This document shows, piece by piece, positions 31,131 to 42,105 of a stretch of DNA of 64,000 nucleotides (position 1 is its first letter; each line of letters begins with the position of its first letter). A program made the position numbers and the translations under genes. Origin of the DNA: Owenia fusiformis (lineage: Eukaryota; Annelida; Polychaeta; Sabellida; Oweniidae); assembly GCA_903813345.2 (NCBI GenBank), contig CAIIXF020000012.1:1097318-1161317 (forward strand), written 5' to 3'. Below the pieces are notes generated by a model. It searched no databases. It had not been told where the DNA came from and saw nothing but the letters and a program-made list of their open reading frames with translations.

Positions 31131-32767
31131 TGAAGAGGGAACAACGATTTCGAGAATTCGAAGCAGTAACTCATTGGATGTCTTGGAGTCGATGTGTGTG
31201 TCAGCGAGTAATTAGCCTACCACTAGTTGTTGTTATACTTTAAAAGTATAATATATTATTAAGCATTTACATTGATGTAACTGTAAATGGATGTGTATGG
31301 TTCGCTACTTAAGTAGCTGTTTCAAGTAATGTTAAACATTTTCATGTCATGTATTGTATTAATGTCTGCATCGTGTACTTGTAAATACAAAAATGCATAT
31401 TTGAAACAAATAAGAGACTAAGCCAGGTTATGTCATAATAAGTAAGAGGGTCAAACATCCATGTTGCAAGTTTTATGGGATTGACCCCTACCCTTGAGCC
31501 AGTACCATTTTAGTTTTGGATGGCTTTAGTATAAGTATGACATTTTTGACATTTGAGTAGCTGACCTTCATTGACTTTTATTGCATTTGGTACTCTTGTG
31601 TACATTAATGAACTGAAACGGTATGTTTGCTGGCCAAGGTGGTGGGTTGTTTTTATGTAGTTTATTTCATGAATTTTTGATGCACCTACTTGTCATGATG
31701 TCACTCCCACTATGTGTGTTATGTGTGTGTTATGCAGCATAATATTTCTGTTCTCTACCAAAATTATGAGACACTCTGTTATTTCCCAGGGTTAATTACT
31801 AAGCTAGTCATTTCATCAGAATTTAATGGAACACCCAGTAGTTAGCCAGGCTTGTTTTTATATAATAAGAGAGTCAAAGGAATACATTATGTTCTATAAT
31901 TGCTAAAATAAACTGTTTGAAATGTACATGTACTGTAGCATTCACCAAGTTTTATAGATTTTATGAAATACCTAGGGTTTATTCCATGAAACATTCTCCA
32001 AACATTTACGCTATTTAGTTAAGAATTTATTAAGGTAGTATACCCCAGTGCATTTCCACCATTGAAGCATATATCTGCTAAATGGTGACATTTGGGGTTT
32101 ATTTCCGCCATAGTACCACATACCATATATCCGCCATGATAAAAGTGACATGTAGATCTTATACTTATAAATATAGCCACCATTCTTAGGGTAATGTAGA
32201 TCAACTACAGGGATTCAAGCTTTAACATGACATGTTTAAATGAGATTATTAGTTGCACTTGGAAACTTTGCATCAACTCTCACCCTCTTACACTAAAACC
32301 TATTTCATTGAAAAATTAGGGGGTTGGATACACAAAGGCTTGATTCGAGACAGGATATTTTAGAAATTAATCTAATATGTACTCTCATATCAAAATTGTA
32401 CAAATGCAAAATTTAGACATTTGCTGTTTATGAAGGTGGTTCAAGTAAAATAGATGGAACAATTTTGCACATTTACGAGCCTCATCAAGGAGTCTCAACT
32501 TTTCTTACATGTACTTTAACAGCATTTTAGTGAAAATACACAAAAGAGCAGGGATAAAAATATGGTAAATCATTTTTTGCAAGCAGGGTTCCTTCCTTAT
32601 ACATTGATCGAATAAGTTAATCGTTCAGTATTTTTGTATATTCAAATTCAAAATATTTCTGTCATAAATATGAGAAATAGTGAATGCAAATTGAATTTGC
32701 AAATGTTTAAATTCTTAAAATGCCTCCACGTGTGTTGCCAAAGTTAATTATATAAATTAAAGATATA

Positions 32768-33799
32768 CAGGGTGTCCAATAAATAAGGTAAAAGATATTG
32801 TTACTTTCTTAATATTGCACCAATGTTGATGAAATTTTCAGAGTTTGTAGTCCAAATCTTTTTACCTTTATTCTGTGAATTTAAAGGGTCTTCTATTTGA
32901 TTGGCCAGAGTTGTGGTTGCTATAGCAACCGAAACAACAAAAAGGCGGGGCAACTTTTTTTACGTCACAACTTTCCAAAACATGTTTATTCTTCCTGATA
33001 ACTTTGTTCATACTCCAAGGTCTATTACTACCACAAATACAATATAAAAACAGTCCTAAAGTCCCATTGTTATGAAAATAAGCTATTCAACATAATGTCC
33101 ATCTCTAGCTATATACTTTTTATGCCTATTCACTCACTCTCTAAACACACTTTCAAACCCATTCTTGCCCATTTCCCGAAGTCTTGCTAAGACATGTGAT
33201 CCAAGTTCACACACAGCTATGCTCACTAGTGAAATTATTAGGGCACTGGGACCCCTACTTGCACACCCTCCATATTCCCCAGACCGTGCACCCAATGACT
33301 TTTACTTATATGCAGAACTCAAGCGTGACTTGAGAGAAAATAAATTTGGAAGCACTGATAAACTCAGATCACATGTCTTAGCAAGACTTCAGGAAATGGG
33401 CAAGAATGGGTTTGAAAGTAGGTTTAGAGAGTTGGTGAATAGGCATAAGAAGTGTATACCTAGAGATATACATTATGTTGGATAGCTTATTTTCATAACA
33501 ATGGGACTTTAGGACTGTTTTATATTGTATTTGTGGTAGTAATAGACCTGGGAGAATGAATAAAGCTATCAGAAAGAATAAATATGTTTTGGAAAGTTGT
33601 GACGTAAACAAAGTTGCCCCGCCTTTTTGTTGTTTCGGTTGCTATAGCAACCACAACTCTGGCCAATCAAATAGAAGACGCTTTAAATTCACAGAATAAA
33701 GGTAAAAAGGTTTGGACTACAAACTCTGAAAATTTCATCAAGATTGGTGCAATATTAAGAAAGTAACAATATCTTTCACCTTATTTATTGGACACCCTG
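32768..33799. mobile_element. Palindromic mariner-type derivative with ~430-bp inverted arms
   Basis: The ends CAGGGTGTCC and GGACACCCTG are flanked by TA. The arms are inverted copies: 32768-33203 against 33371-33799. The right arm carries the C-terminal part of a mariner transposase (HPPYSPDRAPNDFYLYAELK, ending PRDIHYVG) on the plus strand. The left arm holds the same coding end inverted, with a stop. Only ~160 bases in the centre are single-copy. The N-terminal transposase is absent, so it cannot be autonomous. Confidence 0.85.
33226..33485 (+). pseudogene. Mariner transposase C-terminal fragment
   Basis: The frame contains HPPYSPDRAPNDFYLY, the conserved block around the last catalytic Asp of mariner transposases, then KRDLRENKFGS and a terminal NRHKKCIPRDIHYVG. 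The first two catalytic Asp regions and the DNA-binding domain are missing. The frame's upstream part (33165-33225) is inverted-arm sequence. Confidence 0.85.
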
Positions 33800-34288
33800 T
33801 AAATTGCCTCCACCACATGTGTTGCCAAAGTTGATATAAATTGCAGTGGTCACACAATCAAAATATACTACTTTCTATAAGTAGGCATTTACATACATAA
33901 TCATTTTTCTTATATAGTCTATACATGTATATGTGCCTACAATGTGTACAGTAATTAAAGTATATTATAGTATTATATTCTATATAACCAACATTGTACA
34001 TTCTACCTATTTGACCTCTTTATATATACAGATATCCATGATTTACTATAGTACTTATATGTGTGTTTGGATTTTTCTTGTTAAGTTTAATATTGCTGTG
34101 CAATTCCAACAGGATAATATTTATTAATACTGAAGTGAAAATAACTCATAACTCTATTTAAAGGTGGCATATGATACACTGATGTTTGTGCTGCCATCTA
34201 TTTACATATAAAGAAGTGAATTGTGTAAAACTGTAGTATGAGTTAGCTCGTATATAAATATATATATATTAGTATAAAGCAAACAGTA

Positions 34289-34452
34289 CAGTGAGACCCA
34301 TGTCCATGGAACACTTTATACCCTGGCTAATATTGTTCCAGTAGAGAGGTGTTCCTTACAGCGAGAAAGGCAGTGCTATAGGTTCTTTTAAAACTTATCC
34401 CGAGAGGAAAAAAATGTTCCTTACATAGTGTTCCCTAAGACAGGTTTTACTG
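34289..34452. mobile_element. CAGTRAAACCTG-family MITE
   Basis: It runs from CAGTGAGACCCATG to CAGGTTTTACTG with TA on both sides, and internal GAACACTTT / GTGTTCC motifs. Non-coding. Confidence 0.7.
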
Positions 34453-35063
34453 TATGTATTTTGTTTAGTTTTGTAGAGTAATGTAAATGGGGAAAGGATA
34501 TTCAAGAAAAGCATTTAAGCAAAATAATATGAAATTAGTCTGGCCTTTTAAATTATGAACTTCATTTATGCATACAGTATAAACTATAATGCCAACATTA
34601 TGGCTTGCCGGACCACCTGAACTTCAGAGTTTTATAACTGATTTGTCACTGCTTGAGAGTCAATCAATGAAAAGAAATTGCCAGAACCTTTATCAGAACC
34701 TGACTGATTTGTAATATACATACACTTTGAGCAGTCAACCAGCAGCCACAAATAAGTTTTTACTTCAATATCTTCAAAACTTATTATTCATATGTACTTA
34801 AAAAATGTTTAACTCATTATCAAAATTTGAACTCCAGAAATTTTACTTAAAGTTTTAATCCAAAATCCAAAACAACAGAAATCTTACGTAAAGTTGTAAT
34901 AATGTATAATGTAAAGAAAGTCTTATTATAGAAGACATCACTCTATGGATTCCTGCTATAAATTGACATTGTAGGTTATACTGTGTATATGCTTGGGTTG
35001 GTTAAGAAAGGTTTCATTATGTTATTAATACGTTTACCTTTCACTATTTTCACCATAAAGACA

Positions 35064-37246
35064 GACTTGTGCACTAGCATACATACAATTTAACTCATGC
35101 ACTAGCATACATACAATTACACTCATGCACTAGCATACATACAATTAAACTCATACACTAGCATACATACAATTAAACTCATGCACTAGCATACATACAA
35201 TTAAACTCATACACTAGCATACATACAATTAAACTCATGCACTAGCATACATACAATTAAACTCATGCACTAGCATACATACAATTAAACTCATACACTA
35301 GCATACATACAATTAAACTCATGCACTAGCATACATACAATTAAACTCATGCACTAGCATACATACAATTAAACTCATGCACTAGCATACATACAATTAA
35401 ACTCATGCACTAGCATACATACAATTAAACTCATGCACTAGCATACATACAATTAAACTCATGCACTAGCATACATACAATTAAACTCATGCACTAGCAT
35501 ACACAGAATTAAACTCATGCACTAGCATACATACAATTAAACTCATGCACTAGCATACATACAATTAAACTCATGCACTAGCATACATACAATTAAACTC
35601 ATGCACTAGCATACATACAATTAAACTCATACACTAGCATACATACAATTAAACTCATGCACTAGCATACATACAATTAAACTCATGCACTAGCATACAT
35701 ACAATTAAACTCATTCATTAGCATACATACAATTAAACTCATGCACTAGCATACATACAATTAAACTGATGTATTAGCATGCATACAATTAAACTCATGC
35801 ATTAGCATACATACAATTAAACCCATGCATTAGCATACATACAATTAAACTCATACACTAGCATACATACAATTAAACTCATGCCCTAGCATACATACAA
35901 TTAAATTCATGCACTAGCATACATACAATTAAACTCATTCATTAGCATACATACAATTAAACTGATGTACTAGCATACATACAATTAAACTGATGTACTA
36001 GCATACATACAATTAAACTCATGCACTAGCATACATACAATTAAACTCATGCACTAGCATACATACAATTAAACTAATTCATTAGCATACATACAATTAA
36101 ACTCATGCACTAGCATACATACAATTAAACTCATGCACTAGCATACATACAATTAAACTCATGCACTAGCATACATACAATTAAATTCATGCACTAGCAT
36201 ACATACAATTAAACTCATGCACTAGCATACATACAATTAAACTCATGCACTAGCATACATACAATTAAACTCATGCACTAGCATACATACAATTAAACTC
36301 ATGCACTAGCATACATACAATTAAACTCATGCGCTAGCATACATACAATTAAACTCATGCACTAGCATACATACAATTAAACTGATGTATTAGCATGCAT
36401 ACAATTAAACTCATGCATTAGCATACATACAATTAAACCCATGCATTAGCATACATACAATTAAACTCATACACTAGCATACATACAATTAAACTCATGC
36501 CCTAGCATACATACAATTAAATTCATGCACTAGCATACATACAATTAAACTCATTCATTAGCATACATACAATTAAACTGATGTACTAGCATACATACAA
36601 TTAAACTGATGTACTAGCATACATACAATTAAACTCATGCACTAGCATACATACAATTAAACTCATGCACTAGCATACATACAATTAAACTAATTCATTA
36701 GCATACATACAATTAAACTCATGCACTAGCATACATACAATTAAACTCATGCACTAGCATACATACAATTAAACTCATGCACTAGCATACATACAATTAA
36801 ATTCATGCACTAGCATACATACAATTAAACTCATGCACTAGCATACATACAATTAAACTCATGCACTAGCATACATACAATTAAACTCATGCACTAGCAT
36901 ACATACAATTAAACTCATGCACTAGCATACATACAATTAAACTCATGCGCTAGCATACATACAATTAAACTCATGCACTAGCATACATACAATTAAACTC
37001 ATGCACTGGCATACATACAATTAAACTCATGCACTAGCATACATACAATTAAACTCATACACTAGCATACATACAATTAAACTCATGCACTAGCATACAT
37101 ACAATTAAACTCATGCACTAGCATACATACAATTAAACTCATACACTAGCATACATACAATTAAACTCATACACTAGCATACATACAATTACACTCATGC
37201 ACTAGCATACATACAATTAAACTCATGCACTAGCATACTTACAATT
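35064..37246. repeat. 28-bp satellite-like array, about 78 units, with 616-bp higher-order period
   Basis: Units consist of CTCATGCACTAGCATACATA plus CAATTAAA. A distinctive variant run (CTGATGTATTAGCATGC, CCCATGCATTAGC, CATGCCCTAGC, CTAATTCATTAGC) occurs from about 35767 and again from about 36383. That offset is 616 bases, or 22 units, showing block duplication within the array. Confidence 0.95.
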
Positions 37247-38061
37247 GTGTTTTAATGTACATGTATTGTACCAATACAAGTTGTTTGTCAGATCTGTTGA
37301 ATAAATGAGTAGAATATTTAATTTATCAATCATAAATAGTTTATTCTATATTATTATTGCAATTCTAGATACATCCATTATCTCCAGGAAAATATACAAT
37401 GGTTATAAAGTTCATTAGCATCTCACAACTGAGGGATAATCACCCAATCAGCATGCGTTTCAATTGTCACCAAAAGGCAATCATTTATTTATATTGGAAT
37501 GGAGACATGATTTTTTCTTAAAAGGAAAAAGACTCACCAAGGGACTAAAGATATGGATTAGGATGACCAAATGAGCTGAAACTAGCGGATAGTGTGACTT
37601 ATCTCTATTTAGAAATAACATGGGCAACACTAATCTTAGATGAATTCACTTTTCATGTATTCGATACATTAAAATAAATTATAGTCGTCATTCATTATAC
37701 ATTGTAAATAAAGATAATGGTTTTAACTAAAATGCATACGTTTCTTCATGATCAGAAAATACATCCAAGATATCATTTCCTTAAATCTTATGCTCTTCTA
37801 CCTTGGACAAACTTTGTTATATATGGAACTTATAATTTTGGAAGAGCAATTCACATTTAATTGAAAAATTATTGAAAAGTGGGGGGAAGATACATCATAT
37901 TTTGAGTATCAATTTGGGCTAATGTTATTGCAGAAAATATACCGTAACATTCTTATATCAAACCAGCCGCCTTTTAATAGGAGATTATGAAAAAATTAAT
38001 ATCATTAGAACTATAACGAATACTTAAGCACTTAGCACCATCATTCAAGAAATGTCATCAA

Positions 38062-39989
38062 TTATTTCCGAACTGATAAAGACAACGCTCGTTTAGCGGA
38101 CGCTGATGTAACTACAGCATGTAAAGAATCCCCTCTGCTTTGCGGGTGTCCTCTACTTTGCGGGTGTCCTCTACTTTGCGGATGTCCTCTACTTACAGGG
38201 TGTAACATATCTCCTCTACTGTTTGTGCGCACTGACAAATACATAGTGTCGCCCCTACTACCAGAACGCCTCTGTGGATCTGTAGTGTCTTGAATATTTA
38301 TGTCCAGATTCAAATGGTTATGGACAAAATGTGTAGCATTGTGTTTCTTATAACTGTCGTCCATTGGGGGTAAAATCGAGGACTTGTGTTTCTCTTGTCT
38401 TATTCCTGATTTGGCGCGAATAGCACTCTTCTCGCGTTCACGCTCTTCAGTCATTTGCACAAGCGTCTCGAGGAACGCGTCTTCTATATCATTTTTGGAT
38501 TTATCCTGATCCGTAGTAACTTCCACAGGTCTTGTATGGTCAATACGCGGTAAAGGACGCTTTTGTGTTTTTTGGTCATTCGCGGCTGCTTTCATTTTCA
38601 TCATTTCTCGATGTTTTTTCCGCATTTCTGGTGGTAAATTTTGTGTTATTGAACGAGTACATCTCTGGGATACAAAATTTCCTCTCCTATGTTCGCCTTT
38701 ATTTTGTTTCTTTGTTCCTGTCCCGCCTATCGCCGCTGTCTTAGATTTGGGGTCAGGGACGGTGTACTTGAATTTGTCACTCAACATATTATTTTTACGT
38801 TCAACCTTCGCTTTCCATCTCCCTACACAGTTCTTCATTAGTAGTTCGTTTTGCTTCGTTTTTTCTCGTCGTAGAGTGTTCACGATCGTCGCTAAATCAT
38901 ACAGTTTTTCTGGGGGAGGTAGGAGGTCTATTGTTTCCTTAGATGACACTGGCTTGACATGCTGTTCAATTTCAGCTGCAGTTGTAACATTGTCATTTTT
39001 GTTACTCTCTATGATATCCCGTTCAAATTGAGTGAGTAATCCCTCAGTGGCGAGTCTTTCAAAGCTAGGTAGAGTTGGAGCTCGTTCCTTAAGTTTCATT
39101 TCAGTTAATCGAGCTTCCAGGGGCTTGCTGGCCATCTGTTCCATTAAGTTCTCGAACTGTTTTTCTATATTGTTACCATTCTCTTTTTCGATTGTCAACT
39201 TTGTTGTCTTCCCCGTCATCTTGTCGAGTGTTTTTGTGTAGCGCTCCCACGTTGCGAACATACTGAAGAAAAGGAAAAAAATCCATATGAGATACAAGTT
39301 AGAAAACGCAAATGAGAACAAGAGACAAAAATCTAATTTGCAAAAAATTGAAAATGTAGTTTGCAAAACTAAATGTATATAGATAAGATAACATACAAAG
39401 AAATACCGACAGAGTGATTAAGTCATATATTTTGAATAATATGTTCATCAATTTAATACCTTATTTCAATTGAATTAAATCATTGATTTTGATATGGATC
39501 TTCATTTACCAAGAATGGAGAATTTATCACCCTCTTGCAAGATCACTTATTCATGTTTCAAATTGTTAGACAAATCCACATTGCAAAAACTCAAGGGTAC
39601 ATACCGCTGGAATTTGGCCACGGCAATTCTTTTCTCAGCATCATAGGCTGTCTTGTATTCCGCCTTGCACTTCCCATATGCTTCTAGCCGATGCTTCAAC
39701 TTGGTCCCCTCGAATCTGCTATTCCTGTAGAGGCAGTGTCCGGTCTTCGACTTCGAAATACTAATGGCGGATCGCATAGCACGGATTAGAGACATCATTT
39801 TGGGCTTTGTCATATCGTCATCGATTGAATAGAGATTCTCTACGCACGAATCGCTCATAGTCATCTTGGACGGATTAGCGAAGATCTTTTCAATAATGTG
39901 TTTCTTTGAGATTTTTATGTGATTTAACCCACCGTGTCCCAGTCTTTGATTCCGTTGTTGTTTTATCTGGATTTGACCACTCTTCGACA
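38062..39989 (-). CDS. Uncharacterised basic coiled-coil-like protein, last two exons
   Basis: I do not recognise this protein. Minus-strand exons 39605-39989 and 38062-39262 join through CAGCG|GTATGT and CTTCAG|TATG to ~528 codons ending in a stop. There is no ATG at the 5' end: the frame opens at a GTG, and CCCTATAG directly precedes TGTCGAAG, so the first listed exon probably starts at an acceptor. Upstream coding exon(s) are then unassigned. The product is Lys/Arg/Glu-rich with predicted helical stretches (IEKQFENLMEQMAS, QMTEEREREKSAIR), conserved-looking NHIKISKKHIIEKIF, no signal peptide and no membrane segment. The C-terminus has SRGHPQ repeats. Long, well-spliced and stop-free, it is very likely a real gene. 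Confidence 0.8.
38132..38203 (-). repeat. Coding 18-bp tandem repeat (SRGHPQ)
   Basis: Four 18-base units (plus-strand core CCTCTACTTTGCGGGTGT) encode SRGHPQ three times and a diverged fourth unit near the C-terminus. The length keeps frame, so copy-number change would be tolerated. Confidence 0.85.
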
Positions 39990-40555
39990 CTATAGGGTTA
40001 ACATGGCCGTGTAAATCATTGTGAAAATATTCTTGATGGTTTCTTAGGAACCCAAAAGATTAGTTCACTGGTCCTGAAAGAGTGAAGATCATGTAAATAA
40101 AAGATGAGATTAGCACATGAATAAATATTTGATCTCTTTTATAACTTTTTCAATATGTTAACTAACCCAGAGGAATATTGCGAATTAGTGGCACTAGAAT
40201 TGCAATGAAAGTATTACAAAAGCCTTTTCAATTTCCATAAAATTCTTGATATTGTCAAAACTCATGAAAACTTAATTCAGCGTGGGAATAAACTGACGAT
40301 CGATTGATTAACTTCAAGTCTATTAAACCATTCAACTCTATATAGCAAATTTATCTTCAAAACCTTGAATGATTAGTGAGCTGGGTTGAGCTGAGTTGGG
40401 TTGTATACAACAGTCGAGTGTTGACGCTAGCAACGAGTGCATCGAGTGGTATCGTTTACCTATGATTGGTTTTCATCGGTTTCATCGTGGTCATTTTCAC
40501 ATTTGGTAAAATCTCAAAAGAAATATAATAGCATTCAACTGATAACGAGAAAATA
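39990..40555 (-). other. Upstream region of the minus-strand gene
   Basis: It may contain the missing first exon. On the minus strand, an ATG near 40439 opens 24 codons up to CAAG|GTTTTG, a weak phase-1 donor that would join the next exon in frame. An ACCAATCA box lies just upstream. This is a candidate only. Confidence 0.3.
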
Positions 40556-41897
40556 CGGTGAAACCTGTACATTCGAACACTTGGCTAATCCGAACACCTC
40601 CTATTCTGATGACCTTTTCGGTCCCATTTTTCCCCCTCCCTTTTATGTTAAAAAACGCTGAAATGTGAACACGTCCGAATTCGAACACTGAACTGTCATA
40701 CGAGGCCCGATCAGAAAGTAAGTAACCAACTGCTCTCATTTTTTCATACTTCATTCAATCACATTGAAATTTTCACAGATGATGTAGAAAATATTAACCT
40801 ATTAAAGAAGACCAAGGACAATGGGTTAGCGTCAATGCCATTGTTATGGCTGTTGCTATGGTGATGATTGTTTTGGGTAGGTGGGGCACCCTTTTGCAAG
40901 CGGCTTTGGAAGATGGTTTGTAGAGTTTTTTACATGCTGTATTCCTCCAAATGACCTAACTTTTTTATGCTAGACTGAATAATTTGTTTTATGTATTATT
41001 ACAATGGTATCTATGCTCCATTGTCTCATTTATAAGTCATCGACACAAAGATATCAAGGGTATATCTGTCATAATGATGGTCATGATTCAGTCACTGTTT
41101 CAATCCAGTCAAATGTTGTTGAAGTGGGATTTTACTGGCATGATGACAATGGTCCACCTCCACAAAGCCAACATTACCAAAGATACAGTAGATTAAGCTT
41201 TTTTCATGGCCACACAACTACCCCAGGTTCACTATTCCCCAGACCTGGCCCCACGTGACTAAATTCTTTCCAAATGCAAAGATGTTGTTACGGAGAGTCC
41301 GTTTGGACAGCCATAAGGCCATCAATGAAGCTTTCAATGGCAGTTTACAGTCATTTAATGGTGCAATGTTGCATTTCTTTAAGGAGGGAGTGAAACATTA
41401 CCTCAACTGCATTGACTTTGATGGTGATTAATTTGAAGGACTATGTGTTAAAATGTAGTCTTACATTTGAATTTGATATATTTGGAGGTATAACAACATG
41501 TAGAAAAACTCTACAAATTATCTTCAAACGCCACTTAAAACAGGGTGCCCCGCCTACCCAAAACAATTGTCACCATAGCAACAGCAATAACAATGGAATT
41601 GACGCTAACCCATTGTCCTTGGTCTTCTTTAATAGGTTAATATTTTCTACATCATATGTGAAAATTTCAATATGATTGAATAAAGTATGAAGAAATAAGA
41701 GCAGTTGGTTACTTACTTTCTGATCGGGCCTCGTATTTGAAAATATTGCATGTTTCTTAAAAATTTGCTCAATATTACATTTCTTCAAAATCCAGAATAT
41801 TGCAGTTGCGAATGCAAAAACATCGAAATGTGAACACATCCTAATCCGTACGCTTTTAGCTGGCCCCAATGGCGTTCGGATTAGATACGTTTCACTG
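40556..41897. mobile_element. CAGTRAAACCTG-family element interrupted by a mariner
   Basis: CGGTGAAACCTGTAC at the left and ACGTTTCACTG at the right are the family termini. Subterminal TGTGAACAC and CCGAACACC motifs lie at 40556-40698 and 41740-41897. Everything between is the nested mariner. Confidence 0.7.
40701..41733 (+). mobile_element. Degenerate mariner-type transposon with ~240-bp TIRs
   Basis: The ends CGAGGCCCGATCAGAAAG and CTTTCTGATCGGGCCTCG are flanked by TA. Inverted arms extend about 240 bases on each side. The core carries broken transposase pieces in shifting frames: a CHNDGHDSVTV-type stretch, KANITKDTVD, and a PRPGPT-like remnant of the SPDLAP block near 41235-41260. It has frameshifts and is short for an intact gene. 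Confidence 0.85.
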
Positions 41898-42105
41898 GAT
41901 TTAGATTATAGAAAATACTATTTTTGGTGAAGTGATCGCAATAGTTCAACAAATGAAAGCCTCAAAGTCCGTCTGTTAGTTTAAAATTAATGACGCATTT
42001 TGTCTTAAAGGTTCCAATGTATCATTGGAAAGGTGAGCGTGTCAGCTTTAAGGATCTGAATCGTCTTAATTTGTCTAATTAACCATTTCATCACTAGTAG
42101 ATTAA

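Larger units (their letters stand above)
29882..38061. other. Gene-free interval between PITPNM and the minus-strand gene
   Basis: No exon of a recognised protein was found. Contents are listed separately: inverted repeat copy B, a palindromic mariner derivative, a MITE and the 28-bp array. The remainder (31140-32760, 33850-34280, 34460-35060, 37250-38060) is AT-rich with scattered short frames only. The PITPNM 3' UTR presumably lies at its start. Confidence 0.6.

Noticed and set aside
35064-37246. CRISPR-like regular repeat array
   Set aside because: Units are directly tandem with no unique spacers, and the genome is eukaryotic.
38532-39241. Three plus-strand frames (70, 94, 69 codons) opposite the unknown gene
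   Set aside because: Antisense shadows of the well-spliced minus-strand exon; no independent support.
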